Positions 51,231 through 59,510 of a DNA stretch of 64,000 nt are shown in pieces. Source of the DNA: Nisaea nitritireducens (GTDB lineage: Bacteria > Pseudomonadota > Alphaproteobacteria > Thalassobaculales > Thalassobaculaceae). The position numbers and the translations under genes were made by a program. Location: assembly GCF_014904795.1 (NCBI RefSeq), contig NZ_JACZFS010000031.1:62001-126000 (forward strand), in the 5' to 3' direction. The notes under the pieces were generated by a model that was given only the letters and a program-made list of their open reading frames with translations, searched no databases and was not told the origin of the DNA. Within the stretch, counting starts at the first letter, position 1. Every line of letters starts with the position of its first letter.

Positions 51231-52406
51231 TCAGGCGAGGCGAAATAGCGGCCGCAACCTGACCCCGATCACGTTCCCCGCCATCGCCACGAAGATCCAG
51301 ACCCAACCATGCAGGCTGGTCGAGGATATACCTGCGAAGAACGCTCCGATATTGCAGCCATAGGCCAGCCGGGCACCGTAGCCGAGCATCAGCCCGCCAA
51401 TGACAGCCGCGAGGAACGGGCGCCAGCCGATGCGCAGGTTCGGCGCGATCTTGCCAGCAAGGGATGCCGCCATCCCGGCGCCGAGAATGATCGCGATATT
51501 CATCAGCGACGTTGCTTCCATCAACAGATCCGCACGCAGCGCGCCCTGCCGCCAGGCCGGTGTCCAGAAACTGCTGCTTGCCGGGTCCCAGCCAAGCGCC
51601 ATTGCGGCCTTGGCACCCCACAGCGTGAAGCCCCAGGTCACTCCCCAGGGGAAACCCTTTGCCAGCAAGGTGGCAAAGCCGAGCAGCGCCAGCATGATCG
51701 CGCCAAGCAGCAACGGCCATGGACCATGAACGAGTGTCCGCCAGCTCAACGCCTTATCGCCACCCCAGAGCGGCTGCCTGATCCGCGCACCCCAGAGCCA
51801 GAGAGCGCCGAGAATAGCGCCAAGCATCGCAAGCTGGATTGCGATGCCGCCCACATAGCCGAACTCCCGGCCGAGAGAGACCGCACCCAGACTGGGCAGC
51901 GTGCGCCAGAACGGCAGGTCAAGCGAGCCCCAGAACGATCCGGCACAGAAAAAGACCAGCACCACGATCATCCGGACATTGCCGCCACCGGCGGTAAAGA
52001 GTGTGCCCGACGCACAGCCGCCTGCGAGCTGCATGCCGAGACCGAAGATGAAAGCGCCGGTAACGAGGGAGACATTGAGCGGCGCGATCGCCGGGCCCGC
52101 CTTCAGACCGAAGGCACCGCCCGCGCTCAGCACCGGCGCGAACAGGATCATGGCGATGGCCAGCATGACCGCCTGGGCGACGATACCGCTCAGATCACGC
52201 TCCACCAGCAACTTGCGATACGCGCCGGTAAAACCGAACGCGGCGTGATACAGCGCAACGCCGAGCCCGCAGCCGATCGCCAGCATGGAAAAGCGGCGCC
52301 AGTCCGCATATTGCAAATGCAGGACGGCAATGGCCACAGCCGCGCAAGCGAATATCAAAAAGAGCGGGCGTTGCGTAACCGGGAGAGACGGAACGGCAAT
52401 GGTCAT
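51231..52406 (-). CDS. YeeE/YedE-family sulfur-compound transporter
   Basis: The 391-aa membrane protein has two copies of the YeeE pattern: LAGGCASGTLFTAGGGNVRM near residue 110 and YGCNIGAFFAGISSTSLHGW near residue 350. The conserved cysteines are those used by YeeE/TsuA to pass thiosulfate. Thiosulfate or a related sulfur compound is therefore the likely substrate. It follows a DUF302 gene by 12 bp on the same strand, a common pairing in sulfur-oxidising and sulfur-importing clusters. Confidence 0.88.
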   Translation of the reverse strand: MTIAVPSLPVTQRPLFLIFACAAVAIAVLHLQYADWRRFSMLAIGCGLGVALYHAAFGFTGAYRKLLVERDLSGIVAQAVMLAIAMILFAPVLSAGGAFGLKAGPAIAPLNVSLVTGAFIFGLGMQLAGGCASGTLFTAGGGNVRMIVVLVFFCAGSFWGSLDLPFWRTLPSLGAVSLGREFGYVGGIAIQLAMLGAILGALWLWGARIRQPLWGGDKALSWRTLVHGPWPLLLGAIMLALLGFATLLAKGFPWGVTWGFTLWGAKAAMALGWDPASSSFWTPAWRQGALRADLLMEATSLMNIAIILGAGMAASLAGKIAPNLRIGWRPFLAAVIGGLMLGYGARLAYGCNIGAFFAGISSTSLHGWVWIFVAMAGNVIGVRLRPLFRLA

Positions 52407-52418
52407 GATTGCATCAGC

Positions 52419-52901
52419 TCAACTGTTGGTTTTCGCAGCGAAAATAATGGCCTCCACATCCGCGTCCAGTTCCGCTCCAAGCACATCAAGGGCCGGTACT
52501 TCATAGGCGCCGAAAACATGGGACGGCAGGCGGTACGTCACCTCTGCCGTGCCGTCGCCGGCCTCCGTTACATAGACGCGGATCGGCGCCTCAATCCCCG
52601 CCGCTTCCGAGGCGGCGAGCATACGCACTGCGTAGGCCGGTTTAAAGAAGAAGAACACCCGGTTGCCAGGGACCGTCACTCCCTGGGATTTTGCAGCACA
52701 TGTCGCGCAGGCAATCCCGACGATGTTAAATCCCCTGGCCTTGATCGCGCCGGACAATGCTTTGATGAACGGGATAAAGGGTTTTCCCGTGGCAATGGTT
52801 TCCGTGCCGGAGTAAGGCGCCTGCACCGCCGCATGGGCCGGTGCTAAGGCCAACCCGAGCGTGACGCAAAGTGCGAGCAGAACTAGACGCAACCGAACCA
52901 T
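52419..52901 (-). CDS. exported DUF302-domain protein
   Basis: The 160-aa protein has a signal peptide (MVRLRLVLLALCVTLGLALA, cleavage after AHA) and a DUF302 domain: TIATGKPFIPFIKALSGAIKARGFNIVGI, VFFFFKPAYAVRMLAASEAAGIEAPIRVYV and YRLPSHVF. A CATC motif follows the first helix. DUF302 proteins are often linked to sulfur or redox stress, but the function is unknown. It lies just upstream of the YeeE gene. Confidence 0.82.
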   Translation of the reverse strand: MVRLRLVLLALCVTLGLALAPAHAAVQAPYSGTETIATGKPFIPFIKALSGAIKARGFNIVGIACATCAAKSQGVTVPGNRVFFFFKPAYAVRMLAASEAAGIEAPIRVYVTEAGDGTAEVTYRLPSHVFGAYEVPALDVLGAELDADVEAIIFAAKTNS

Positions 52902-52994
52902 GTCTCTTCTCCCTGACCGTTATCTTTGGCCGGGGTGACACAGATTGATACTCTCGGGAAATGAACACCCCGTGACGGTCGCGCCGCCGTCGCT

Positions 52995-53411
52995 CTATTG
53001 CAACAACCGCGGTGCCGGAATATCCGCCAGCGCACTGACCTCCGACGCAACCGGTCCCGACTGGTGGTGGATCAGCACCCAGTCGGCGCTCTCGAAGGCG
53101 AAAATGTTCGTCGCGGTCAGGGTCTCGTTGCCGTGCCGCTCGAAGCACACGACAAGGGCCAGATCTTCGCTCAGGAAATGAGCCTTCGGCTCCAGGCATT
53201 GCAGCGAGGAGCGGACCGGGCTGGACAGGATACGCACCCAGCTCTCGATCACGGCCTCCCGGCCGAAAAGCGGCGTGCCGCCCGGATGGATACAACTCAC
53301 ATGCATTTCCGAGGCCCACAGGCTTTCCATCGCCGCCAGATCACGGGTGGTGAAGGCCGTGTAGAAAGCCTCGTTCCGCATCAATATCTCTGCCTGCCGG
53401 GCCCGGCTCAT
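52995..53411 (-). CDS. NTF2-like (SnoaL/DUF4440-type) protein
   Basis: The 138-aa protein has the cone-shaped NTF2 pattern: EAFYTAFTTRDLAAMESLWA at the start, then HPGGTPLFGREAVIESWVRIL, and ATNIFAFESADWVLIHHQSGP. Members range from enzymes to small binding proteins. It lies 39 bp after the SDR gene in a minus-strand series of five genes, so it may act on a related metabolite. No catalytic residues can be named. Confidence 0.78.
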   Translation of the reverse strand: MSRARQAEILMRNEAFYTAFTTRDLAAMESLWASEMHVSCIHPGGTPLFGREAVIESWVRILSSPVRSSLQCLEPKAHFLSEDLALVVCFERHGNETLTATNIFAFESADWVLIHHQSGPVASEVSALADIPAPRLLQ

Positions 53412-53450
53412 GGTCTGTCGCCTTGATGTTACACGCCTCGGGAGCGGACC

Positions 53451-54197
53451 TCAGTAGGTCGCGCGCCCGCCCGAACAATCGAATACGCCACCGGTGCTGA
53501 AGCTGCAATCCTCGGAGCTCAACCAGGCCACGAGATTTGCGATTTCCTCGACCTGACCGAACCGCTTCATCGGAATTTTCGAGAGCATGAAATCGATATG
53601 CTCCTCGGTCATCTGGTCGAAGATATCGGTCTTCACCGCCGCCGGGGTAACGCAGTTCACGGTGACACCGGTTTCCGCCAGCTCCTTGCCGAGAGACTTG
53701 GTCAGGCCGATCACGCCAGCCTTGGCCGCGCTGTAGGCAGGCGCGTTGGGATTGCCTTCCTTGCCGGCCACAGAGGCGATATTGACGATGCGCCCGTAAT
53801 CGTTGCGCAGCATGTAGGGCACCGCTGCCCGGCAGCACAGGAAAGTGCCGTTCAGATCGATATCGATCACCTGGCGCCAGTCGGCGACGCCATATTGCCA
53901 GGTCGGCACGTTAGGGCCGGTGATGCCGGCGCTGTTGACCATGATGTCGAGGCGCCCGAACTCCCGCTCGACCTCCGCCGCCGATCGGTCAACGGCGGAA
54001 TCATTCGTGATGTCCACCACGGAGGTATGGATGTTGCCACCCAGTTCCGCCGCGGTTTCCGCCAGCTTGTCCCCATCCGTGTCCCATAGGCTGACGGACG
54101 CTCCGGAGGCGGCAAGACGGGCTGCAACCGCCTTGCCGATACCGCGTGCGCCGCCGGTGACCACGGCGGCACGTTTTGCAAAATCGTAACTCACCAT
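53451..54197 (-). CDS. SDR-family dehydrogenase, possibly 2-keto-3-deoxy-sugar-acid type
   Basis: The 248-aa classical SDR has TGGARGIGKAVAARLA, NSAGITGPN, the catalytic IASVAGKEG Ser and YSAAKAGVIGLTK, and ends GGVFDCSGGRATY. The gene just upstream is a fumarylacetoacetate-hydrolase-type enzyme. In the non-phosphorylative L-rhamnose and L-fucose routes, an SDR oxidises a 2-keto-3-deoxy acid at C4 and an FAH enzyme then cleaves the product, so this pair may do the same (inference). The ATG at 54197 is used; a TTG at 54203 is possible. Confidence 0.83.
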   Translation of the reverse strand: MVSYDFAKRAAVVTGGARGIGKAVAARLAASGASVSLWDTDGDKLAETAAELGGNIHTSVVDITNDSAVDRSAAEVEREFGRLDIMVNSAGITGPNVPTWQYGVADWRQVIDIDLNGTFLCCRAAVPYMLRNDYGRIVNIASVAGKEGNPNAPAYSAAKAGVIGLTKSLGKELAETGVTVNCVTPAAVKTDIFDQMTEEHIDFMLSKIPMKRFGQVEEIANLVAWLSSEDCSFSTGGVFDCSGGRATY

Positions 54198-54221
54198 GGC
54201 CAAGTTCCCCGTTCGGCTGTC

Positions 54222-55070
54222 TTAGCTGTCGGCAACGCAGGTCTGGCGCTGTACGCCGAGACCGTCGATACCGAGTTCGACCACATCGCCGGCCTTCAGA
54301 TATTTCGGGTCCGGCTTGAAACCCATGCCGACGCCTGGCGGGGTGCCGGTCGGGATCACGTCGCCCGGCTCCAGGGTGAAGAACTGGCTGAGATAATGCA
54401 CCAGGAAGGCCGGGCCATAGACCATGGTGTTGGTGTTGCCATCCTGCCGTGTCTCGCCATTGACCTTTGCCCAGATGCCAAGCGCCTGCGGGTTCGGGAT
54501 CTCGTCCTTTGTCACCATCCACGGGCCGGTCGGGCCGAACGTGTCGCAACTCTTGCCCTTGGTCCACTGGCCGGAACGCTCCGCCTGGAACTCACGCTCG
54601 GAGACGTCGTTCACCACACAGAAACCGGCGACATAATCCAGCGCATCGGCTTCGGAGACATATTTCGCCTTCTTGCCAATGACGATGCCCAGCTCAACCT
54701 CGTAATCCAGCTTCTTCGAGCCGCGTGGCACGACAGTGTCGTCGTTCGGACCACAGATCGCGGAGGTCGCCTTCATGAAGATGATTGGCTCCGGCGGCAC
54801 GTCCATGCCAGACTCGGCGGCGTGATCGCTGTAGTTCAGACCGACGCAGATCATCTTGCCGACCTTGCCAACGCAGGCGCCGAGACGCGGGTCACCGGCA
54901 ACAACGGGCAGAGACGCGATGTCCGCCGCCTTGATTTTCGCCAGACCCTCGGGGCTGAGCGCCGCGCCGTCGATATCGCCGACAATGCCGGAGAGATCGC
55001 GGATCTTCCCGTCGGTATCCAGAATCCCCGGCTTTTCGGCACCCGGCGCGCCATACCGCAACAGCTTCAT
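54222..55070 (-). CDS. fumarylacetoacetate hydrolase-family enzyme (diketo-deoxy-acid hydrolase-like)
   Basis: The 282-aa protein has the FAH C-terminal domain: ICVGLNYSDHAAESG, PIIFMKATSAICGPNDD, DYEVELGIVIGKKAKYV with metal-binding Glu residues, and GDVIPTGTPPGVGMGFKP. Its closest recalled relatives include ureidoglycolate-lyase-named and 2,4-diketo-3-deoxy-fuconate/rhamnonate hydrolases. It is first in the series FAH-SDR-NTF2 and divergent from dgoK, 101 bp away. Substrate specificity is inferred from context only. Confidence 0.85.
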   Translation of the reverse strand: MKLLRYGAPGAEKPGILDTDGKIRDLSGIVGDIDGAALSPEGLAKIKAADIASLPVVAGDPRLGACVGKVGKMICVGLNYSDHAAESGMDVPPEPIIFMKATSAICGPNDDTVVPRGSKKLDYEVELGIVIGKKAKYVSEADALDYVAGFCVVNDVSEREFQAERSGQWTKGKSCDTFGPTGPWMVTKDEIPNPQALGIWAKVNGETRQDGNTNTMVYGPAFLVHYLSQFFTLEPGDVIPTGTPPGVGMGFKPDPKYLKAGDVVELGIDGLGVQRQTCVADS

Positions 55071-55171
55071 GAGGGTCGTCCCTTCCCTTAGGTTTCTCAT
55101 TTGGTGGCGGCGAGGGTTACAATCGGTCAAAGCCAAGTCAAGGGACAGATTAACCCGTGGAGGAAATGCGA

Positions 55172-56089
55172 ATGACTGAGAACGGGCTTATCGCAATCGA
55201 CTGGGGAACCACCTGGCTGCGGGCCTACAAAATGTCCGCGAGTGGCGAAGTTCTGGACACCCGCCATCCGCAGGCAGGCATCCGTAATCTGATGCGCGGA
55301 GAGCACGAGAGAATCTTCAAAGGAGTAACGGCGGACTGGCTGGGAGACGATCCGGACAACGCTCCGTTTATCGTCCTCAGCGGCATGATCAGCAGCCGGC
55401 AAGGTTGGGTGGAGTCTCCATATGCTCCATGTCCGGCCGATCCCCGCAGTCTGGCGTCGCTCGCCGTTCAACACCGGACAGAGACCGGGCACCGTATCTG
55501 GTTCGCGCCAGGTCTCTGCACGACGATTGGCGGACGGTATGACGTCATTCGTGGTGAAGAGATGCATATTCTCGGTGCGCTGGATAAAATCGGCCCCGGC
55601 AGACACATCGTCTGTTTACCGGGAACCCACAGCAAATGGGCCGTTATCGAGGACGGCGTCATCCTCGACTTCAGAACCTACATGACAGGAGAGCTTTTCG
55701 AAGCGACACGCCGGCACACCATCATCGGGAAAATGATGGAGCACGACGCCTGGTTCGATTCAGGTTTTGACTTGGGACTGGAGGCCGCCGACGCGGATCG
55801 GGGGCTGCTTGGTGAGCTTTTCTCGATCAGATCGCGCACGCTGCTGGATTCCCTGCCGGTGGAACAAAGCGAATCCTATCTGTCCGGACTTCTCATCGGC
55901 ACCGAAATCCTCGAAGCCCGCCGGTTTCACGACATCGGGGAAGAGGTCTGCATTATAGGCAACCCTGCTCTCTCCGAACTCTATGTGCGTGCCAATACCC
56001 ACCATGGTATACGCTCGCTCCAACTCGCGGAGACTATGGCTGCGCAGGGAATGTTCCTGTTAGCGAAGAGTCTTCAGGAACGCATGTGA
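55172..56089 (+). CDS. dgoK: 2-dehydro-3-deoxygalactonokinase
   Basis: DgoK phosphorylates 2-keto-3-deoxygalactonate at C6. The 305-aa actin-fold protein has LIAIDWGTTWLRAYKM at the start (phosphate loop), VLSGMISSRQGWVESPY, MHILGALD and LPGTHSKWAVIEDG. GGAGG lies 8 nt before the ATG at 55172. The matching aldolase DgoA is not adjacent. The next gene is a beta-hydroxyacid dehydrogenase 24 bp downstream. Confidence 0.9.
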   Translation: MTENGLIAIDWGTTWLRAYKMSASGEVLDTRHPQAGIRNLMRGEHERIFKGVTADWLGDDPDNAPFIVLSGMISSRQGWVESPYAPCPADPRSLASLAVQHRTETGHRIWFAPGLCTTIGGRYDVIRGEEMHILGALDKIGPGRHIVCLPGTHSKWAVIEDGVILDFRTYMTGELFEATRRHTIIGKMMEHDAWFDSGFDLGLEAADADRGLLGELFSIRSRTLLDSLPVEQSESYLSGLLIGTEILEARRFHDIGEEVCIIGNPALSELYVRANTHHGIRSLQLAETMAAQGMFLLAKSLQERM

Positions 56090-56113
56090 GTGCGGAGCGA
56101 CGAAGGGACGGGT

Positions 56114-57025
56114 ATGACACCGAATGTCACCTTTCTCGGCATCGGGCGGATGGGTCTTTGCATGGCCACCAACATCGCCCGCGCCGGATTTCCACTGACG
56201 GTCTGGAACCGGACCTCTGGCAAGACCGACTCACTTGTCACCCACCACGCCACGATTGCTGAAAGCGCCGCGGAAGCGGTCACCGGGGCGGATATCGTCT
56301 GCACCAGTGTCACCGACGCGAACGCCGTACGGGAGATCCTGTTCGAACATGGCGTAGCCGATGCCATGAAGCCGGGCACGATTTTCTGCGACATGAGTTC
56401 CATCGCGCCCCAGGCCGAACAGGAATTCGATACCGCCCTGACCAAGCTCGGCATCCGTCATCTCGATGCGCCGGTTTCCGGCGGCACCCAAGGCGCCGAA
56501 CTCGGCAGCCTTGCCATTATGGTCGGCGGCGAGAAAGATACCTTTGTCGAGGCGACCCCCGTGCTGGCCTCCATGGGACGCCCTTTCCGGGTCGGTCCCT
56601 GCGGCGCCGGACAGCTTACCAAGCTCTGCAACCAGGTGATCGTCGCCATCTCCATCGCCGGACTTTCCGAAGCGATGCTGCTGGCCGAGGCCGGCGGCGC
56701 CAATCCCGAGTCGGTACGCGACGCCCTGCGCGGCGGTTTCGCCGAAAGCCGCGTCCTGCAGGAACATGGCAACCGCATCATCGAGCGGAACTGGGGCCCG
56801 GGCGCCCAAATCAGCAATACGCTGAAGGACCTGGACACCGTGCTCCGCACCGCCAAGGAATGCGGCCTCGACCTGCCGTTTCTCAATCTCGCCCGCGATC
56901 TCTACAGCTCACTCAGCGCCCGCGGGCTTGCCGAGTACGACCAGACAGCCCTGCTGCTTGAGCTGGAGCACCGCAACGCGCCGCACCGGGTCGGCGACAA
57001 GCCGGACAGCGGTCCGGGCGCGTAG
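56114..57025 (+). CDS. beta-hydroxyacid dehydrogenase (3-hydroxyisobutyrate / tartronate-semialdehyde type)
   Basis: The 303-aa protein has the NAD-binding FLGIGRMGLCMATNIARAGF, the substrate motif DAPVSGGTQGAELGSLAIMVGG and the catalytic Lys in GAGQLTKLCNQ. The family reduces or oxidises small 3-hydroxy acids; tartronate-semialdehyde reductase members work in galactarate and glucarate catabolism. Its place 24 bp after dgoK fits sugar-acid use, but the substrate is uncertain. GAAGGGACGG lies just before the ATG. Confidence 0.86.
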   Translation: MTPNVTFLGIGRMGLCMATNIARAGFPLTVWNRTSGKTDSLVTHHATIAESAAEAVTGADIVCTSVTDANAVREILFEHGVADAMKPGTIFCDMSSIAPQAEQEFDTALTKLGIRHLDAPVSGGTQGAELGSLAIMVGGEKDTFVEATPVLASMGRPFRVGPCGAGQLTKLCNQVIVAISIAGLSEAMLLAEAGGANPESVRDALRGGFAESRVLQEHGNRIIERNWGPGAQISNTLKDLDTVLRTAKECGLDLPFLNLARDLYSSLSARGLAEYDQTALLLELEHRNAPHRVGDKPDSGPGA

Positions 57026-57049
57026 GCGCTACCAAGCTCACTGAACGAC

Positions 57050-57077
57050 CGTCATCCCTGCGTGCGCAGGGATGACG
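57050..57077. repeat. REP-like palindrome between convergent genes
   Basis: CGTCATCCCTGCG and its perfect 13-bp complement are separated by TG. Palindromes of the GTCATCCCTGCG/CGCAGGGATGAC type are dispersed intergenic repeats in many proteobacteria. It sits between the convergent dehydrogenase and the PRISE-type reductase, and could end both transcripts. Confidence 0.75.
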
Positions 57078-57104
57078 GGTTAGGGGTGGCGACAGGCGGA
57101 TATC

Positions 57105-58157
57105 CTACGGGATCGCCTTCCGGGCCCGAAATTCGTCGAACAGTTCGATGAACATTTCCTGCGACCGCACATAGTCGTTGAAGCCCGCCATGCGGATTTT
57201 CAGGGTGTCGGTCATCACATCCCAGTCGGTGCCGAAAACGTAGTCCGCGAAGGGCCACGCCGCGATATCGGCATAGGGCGTGTGCATCAAACCGTCGCGC
57301 TCCACGATCCGCTCCCAGAGCGGTGCCTTGTCTGCCATGAACTCGGTGAGCGGAATGGTCTGCACGTCCCCAAGGTCCATCTCGAAAAATTCGGCAAAAC
57401 GGGGCCAGACATTCTTCCAGCGGAAGAAATCGCCGTTGGTGATGTTGAACACCTCGTTCTGCGCGCTGCCTGCCGTTGCCGCCCAGACCATCGAGCGCGC
57501 CAGCAGGGCCGAGTCCGTAACCTGATAGACAGCCTCATAGGCACCCGGCTTGCCGGGGAAGCGCAGCGGCAGGCCGAGCTCCTTCGAGATCGTCGCGTAG
57601 ACGGCGATGCAGGTGGTGATGTTCATCGGATTGCCGACGGCAAAGCCGCAGACTGTGTGCGGGCGAAGAGCGGACCAGGTCCAGCGCTGTCCTTCCTGGG
57701 CCGCGCGCAGCCAGCTTTCCTGAGTGTGGTAGAAATTCGGCAGCATGTGCGGCGGATCTTCTTCCCGCGCCGGGGTCCGGAAGGGCCCGAGATGGCTGCC
57801 ATAGATCTTGTTACCTTCCATCAACTGGACATGCTCAAGCACGGGAGAGACCGCCGCCACAGGCTCCACCGTGTTGACCAGCATGGCGAGATTTGGAGCG
57901 TCATGCTCCGCCCATGTCGGCCGGGCCTGGAAGGCTGTGTAGAAAACATGCGTGACGTCCGTCAGGTGTGCGAGCTTTGCTTCCGCGTCCGCACGGTCAA
58001 GCAGATCGACAGAAATGTAGGTCGCCTTGCTTGGAAAATCCGGGGCCCGGCGGCTCAGGCCGACAATGTCCCACCCGCCAGTTTCCTCGAGATGCTGGAT
58101 CAGCCGGCGCCCGATAACCCCGAGCGCGCCGACCACCAATGCTTTCTTCCTGGCCAT
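57105..58157 (-). CDS. PRISE-type short-chain reductase
   Basis: The 350-aa extended SDR-like protein starts KKALVVGALGVIGRRLIQHL and has the PRISE (progesterone 5-beta-reductase/iridoid synthase) pattern: IVGLSRRAPDF, THVFYTAF, LMEGNKIYGSHLGPF with the Lys, LPNFYHTQESWL with the Tyr, and WSALRPHTVCGFAVGNPMN. These enzymes reduce activated C=C bonds with NADPH. The natural substrate in bacteria is unknown. GGGGAGGAAGG lies just before the ATG at 58157. Confidence 0.8.
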   Translation of the reverse strand: MARKKALVVGALGVIGRRLIQHLEETGGWDIVGLSRRAPDFPSKATYISVDLLDRADAEAKLAHLTDVTHVFYTAFQARPTWAEHDAPNLAMLVNTVEPVAAVSPVLEHVQLMEGNKIYGSHLGPFRTPAREEDPPHMLPNFYHTQESWLRAAQEGQRWTWSALRPHTVCGFAVGNPMNITTCIAVYATISKELGLPLRFPGKPGAYEAVYQVTDSALLARSMVWAATAGSAQNEVFNITNGDFFRWKNVWPRFAEFFEMDLGDVQTIPLTEFMADKAPLWERIVERDGLMHTPYADIAAWPFADYVFGTDWDVMTDTLKIRMAGFNDYVRSQEMFIELFDEFRARKAIP

Positions 58158-58286
58158 GCCTTCCTCCCCAATATTTTTGCGGGCAGTGTGAGAGGCATAC
58201 CTTCCGGCGTCAACGCGGCAGGACTCCGGAAATAAAGAAACGGGAGAGAACATGCCTCTCCCGCCGAAAAATGATTAATGCTGGCA

Positions 58287-59354
58287 CTATTGCGCGACCA
58301 TCTCCTGCGGCAGCGGCGTATCCGCGCTGCTGACTGGGAGCACCGGGTATTCGACCCTCGGCTGCTCGCCCGTCAGGCTTTGCAGGAATTTGGTGATCAG
58401 ATCGATCTCCGGGGCGCTCAGTTTCTCGCCCAACTGGCTTTCGCCCATAACGGCGACAGCCTGACGCAGATCCCAGACAATACCGGAATGGAAATACGGC
58501 GCCGTCAGCGCGATGTTACGCAAAGGCCCTGCCCGGAAGACGTAACTGTCATCCGCCGTCTGGGTCACCTGGAAGCGGCCCTGATCGCCCGGCGGCAAAA
58601 TGTCGGCGCCCGGCTTCTCCATGACACCGAACGGGAAATACCCCTCGCCGCCGATATTCACCCCGGCATGACATCCGGCGCAGCCTTTTTCCATAAAGAG
58701 CGCGAGCCCCTTCTTCTCATCCTCCGTCAGCACCTTCTCATTGCCTTCGAGGTACTGATCGAAGCGGGAAGCAGGGGTGATCAGCGTCGCCTCGAACGCC
58801 TCAATCGCCTTCGCCATGTTGTCAAACGTCACTGGCGCGTCTTCGCCAGGGAAAGCGCGCGCAAACCGCTCACGATATTCCGGCATGCTTTTCAACGTCG
58901 TTTCGACGGCCGCAGGTTTGTTGTTCATCTCGACACCGGCCTGGATCGGCCCCTTGGCCTGCGCCTTCAAATCCTCCGCCCGGCCATCCCAGAACTGGGC
59001 AACGTTGAAGACCGCGTTCAGCACCGTCGGCGCATTGCGTGGCCCCTTGGCCCAGCCGTGCCCGATCGAGGTCTCGAGATTATCGTCACCGCCCATGCCG
59101 AGATTGTGGCAGGTGTTGCAGCTGATCAGATGGCTTGAGGAAAGCCGCGGTTCGAAGAAGAGCATCTTGCCGAGCTCTACCTTCTCATGCGTAACCGCGT
59201 TGTCCCGCACCGCAGGCACCACCGACGGAATCGGCTCGAAGTAACTCCGCGCCTCTTCCAGCAATTCGTCCGCCCGGGCCAAGGACGGCCCCGCAATCAA
59301 TGCCAATGTGAGCAGGCTGGCGACGGAACGAGCGCGCCATTTTGTCCCAAACAT
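58287..59354 (-). CDS. ccpA: di-haem cytochrome c peroxidase
   Basis: It reduces hydrogen peroxide in the periplasm with electrons from cytochrome c. The 355-aa protein has a signal peptide (cleavage after SLARA) and two haem sites: C79-x2-C82-H83 (SCNTCHNLG) and C225-x2-C228-H229 (KGCAGCHAG). The segment PRNAPTVLNAVFNVAQFWDGR is the family's calcium-site and haem-interface region. The leader carries a perfect Irr-type palindrome and an FNR-like site, so control by haem/iron state and oxygen is likely. Confidence 0.93.
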   Translation of the reverse strand: MFGTKWRARSVASLLTLALIAGPSLARADELLEEARSYFEPIPSVVPAVRDNAVTHEKVELGKMLFFEPRLSSSHLISCNTCHNLGMGGDDNLETSIGHGWAKGPRNAPTVLNAVFNVAQFWDGRAEDLKAQAKGPIQAGVEMNNKPAAVETTLKSMPEYRERFARAFPGEDAPVTFDNMAKAIEAFEATLITPASRFDQYLEGNEKVLTEDEKKGLALFMEKGCAGCHAGVNIGGEGYFPFGVMEKPGADILPPGDQGRFQVTQTADDSYVFRAGPLRNIALTAPYFHSGIVWDLRQAVAVMGESQLGEKLSAPEIDLITKFLQSLTGEQPRVEYPVLPVSSADTPLPQEMVAQ

Positions 59355-59455
59355 ATCGTCTGTCCTTTCCGGTTGTCGTTGGGCCGCCGGATGGCGGTCC
59401 CGATAGACGTTTGAAAAGGCTCAGTATTGTTATTGTTTTATGAGCCAGCACATTT

Positions 59456-59472
59456 TTTAGAATAATTCTAAA
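59456..59472. promoter_or_regulatory. perfect Irr-type iron-control element upstream of the peroxidase
   Basis: TTTAGAATAATTCTAAA matches the ICE palindrome TTTAGAA-N3-TTCTAAA in full. The symmetry extends to 12 bp per arm (59452-59463 and 59465-59476). It lies about 100 bp before the ccpA ATG. Confidence 0.72.
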
Positions 59473-59481
59473 AAATACGCA

Positions 59482-59495
59482 TTGATCTGCCTCAA
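59482..59495. promoter_or_regulatory. FNR/FixK-like site upstream of the peroxidase
   Basis: TTGATCTGCCTCAA matches TTGAT-N4-ATCAA with one change. If it works at -41.5, transcription would start near 59447, and the Irr-type element would cover the core promoter. Confidence 0.5.
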
Positions 59496-59510
59496 TGGCC
59501 TGAATTTTCT

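Noticed and set aside
51309-52847. A 512-codon plus-strand open frame opposite YeeE and DUF302.
   Set aside because: The product is highly charged and repetitive in composition, with no motif, while both minus-strand genes have strong family signatures and a signal peptide.
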